Positions 5,334 to 5,354 of a stretch of 5,354 nt of DNA are shown piece by piece. The stretch is taken from positions 1-5,354 of the forward strand of contig CAJCJE010000206.1 of assembly GCA_903970565.1 (NCBI GenBank), written 5' to 3'. The notes beneath the pieces were generated by a model. That model searched no databases and was not told the origin of the DNA. It saw only the letters and a program-made list of their open reading frames with translations. The position numbers were made by a program, and so were the translations under genes. The first letter of the stretch is position 1; each line of letters opens with the position of its first letter. Origin of the DNA: Candidatus Melainabacteria bacterium. Lineage in GTDB: Bacteria; Actinomycetota; Actinomycetes; Mycobacteriales; Pseudonocardiaceae.

Positions 5334-5354
5334 GTGAAGCATAGCAAGCGGTCG
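5334..5354 (+). CDS. Possible start of a + strand gene leaving the window
   Basis: GTG at 5334 begins an open frame of seven codons (VKHSKRS) that runs off the right edge. A purine stretch (GGGAAGG, 5317-5323) lies about 10 nt upstream as a loose ribosome binding site. A short basic N-terminus and position next to a broken gene would suit a transposase, but seven residues cannot identify a family. Confidence 0.25.

Noticed and set aside
5076..5342. 88-codon - strand frame overlapping the HAD fragment
   Set aside because: It is out of frame with the HAD motif region and shows no domain of its own. Its Ser/Thr/Arg-rich end is a shadow.
1..5354. CRISPR array, tRNA or rRNA
   Set aside because: No regularly spaced direct repeats, tRNA cloverleaf-like sequence or rRNA segment was recognised by reading both strands. 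A computed tRNA or rRNA scan was not possible.

Overview
The window is GC-rich, its genes strongly prefer G or C at third codon positions, and starts include GTG. The gene families (class I lanthipeptide cyclase, lanthipeptide-associated isoaspartyl-type methyltransferase, ISAzo13-type transposase, small HAD protein) point to a filamentous or related actinomycete (Streptomyces/Pseudonocardiales-like). The genus cannot be fixed from the sequence alone.

Region 1 (1-2336) is the 3' end of a lanthipeptide (RiPP) biosynthetic operon on the + strand. The C-terminal part of a LanC cyclase enters from the left edge. After 47 nt comes a complete 413-residue methyltransferase of the protein-L-isoaspartate O-methyltransferase (PIMT) type with a long C-terminal extension, resembling the 'FxLD system' methyltransferases. 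A nearly uninterrupted 39-nt palindrome 15 nt after its stop probably ends the transcript. LanC would form the thioether rings, and the methyltransferase would probably act on an Asp of the cyclised peptide (aspartimide/isoaspartate chemistry). Precursor, dehydratase and export genes are not in the window and probably lie to the left.

Region 2 (2337-3120) holds a non-coding or weakly coding stretch, then a 158-residue protein of unknown function with an N-terminal CxxC and a strong ribosome binding site. It appears to be its own transcription unit.

Region 3 (3121-4869) is one complete 1749-bp ISAzo13-family-like insertion sequence. I delimited it from imperfect terminal inverted repeats (core TTAGGGCTTGC on the left, GCAAGCCCTTA on the right). 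Its single transposase gene fills it almost end to end but is broken by two one-base frameshifts, near 3798-3801 and near 4638-4640. Joining the three frames restores a coherent protein of about 567 residues with the DDE residues and a C-terminal helix-turn-helix-like tail.

Region 4 (4870-5354) is gene debris on the - strand. It contains the C-terminal 58 residues of a small HAD-fold protein, followed by a short frame that runs into the IS and is stopped by the IS end. The HAD fragment breaks abruptly near 5223. Beyond that is unrelated sequence ending in a possible GTG start (5334) of a + strand gene that leaves the window, perhaps a second mobile element. The right half of the window therefore looks like an insertion and decay zone next to the RiPP cluster.
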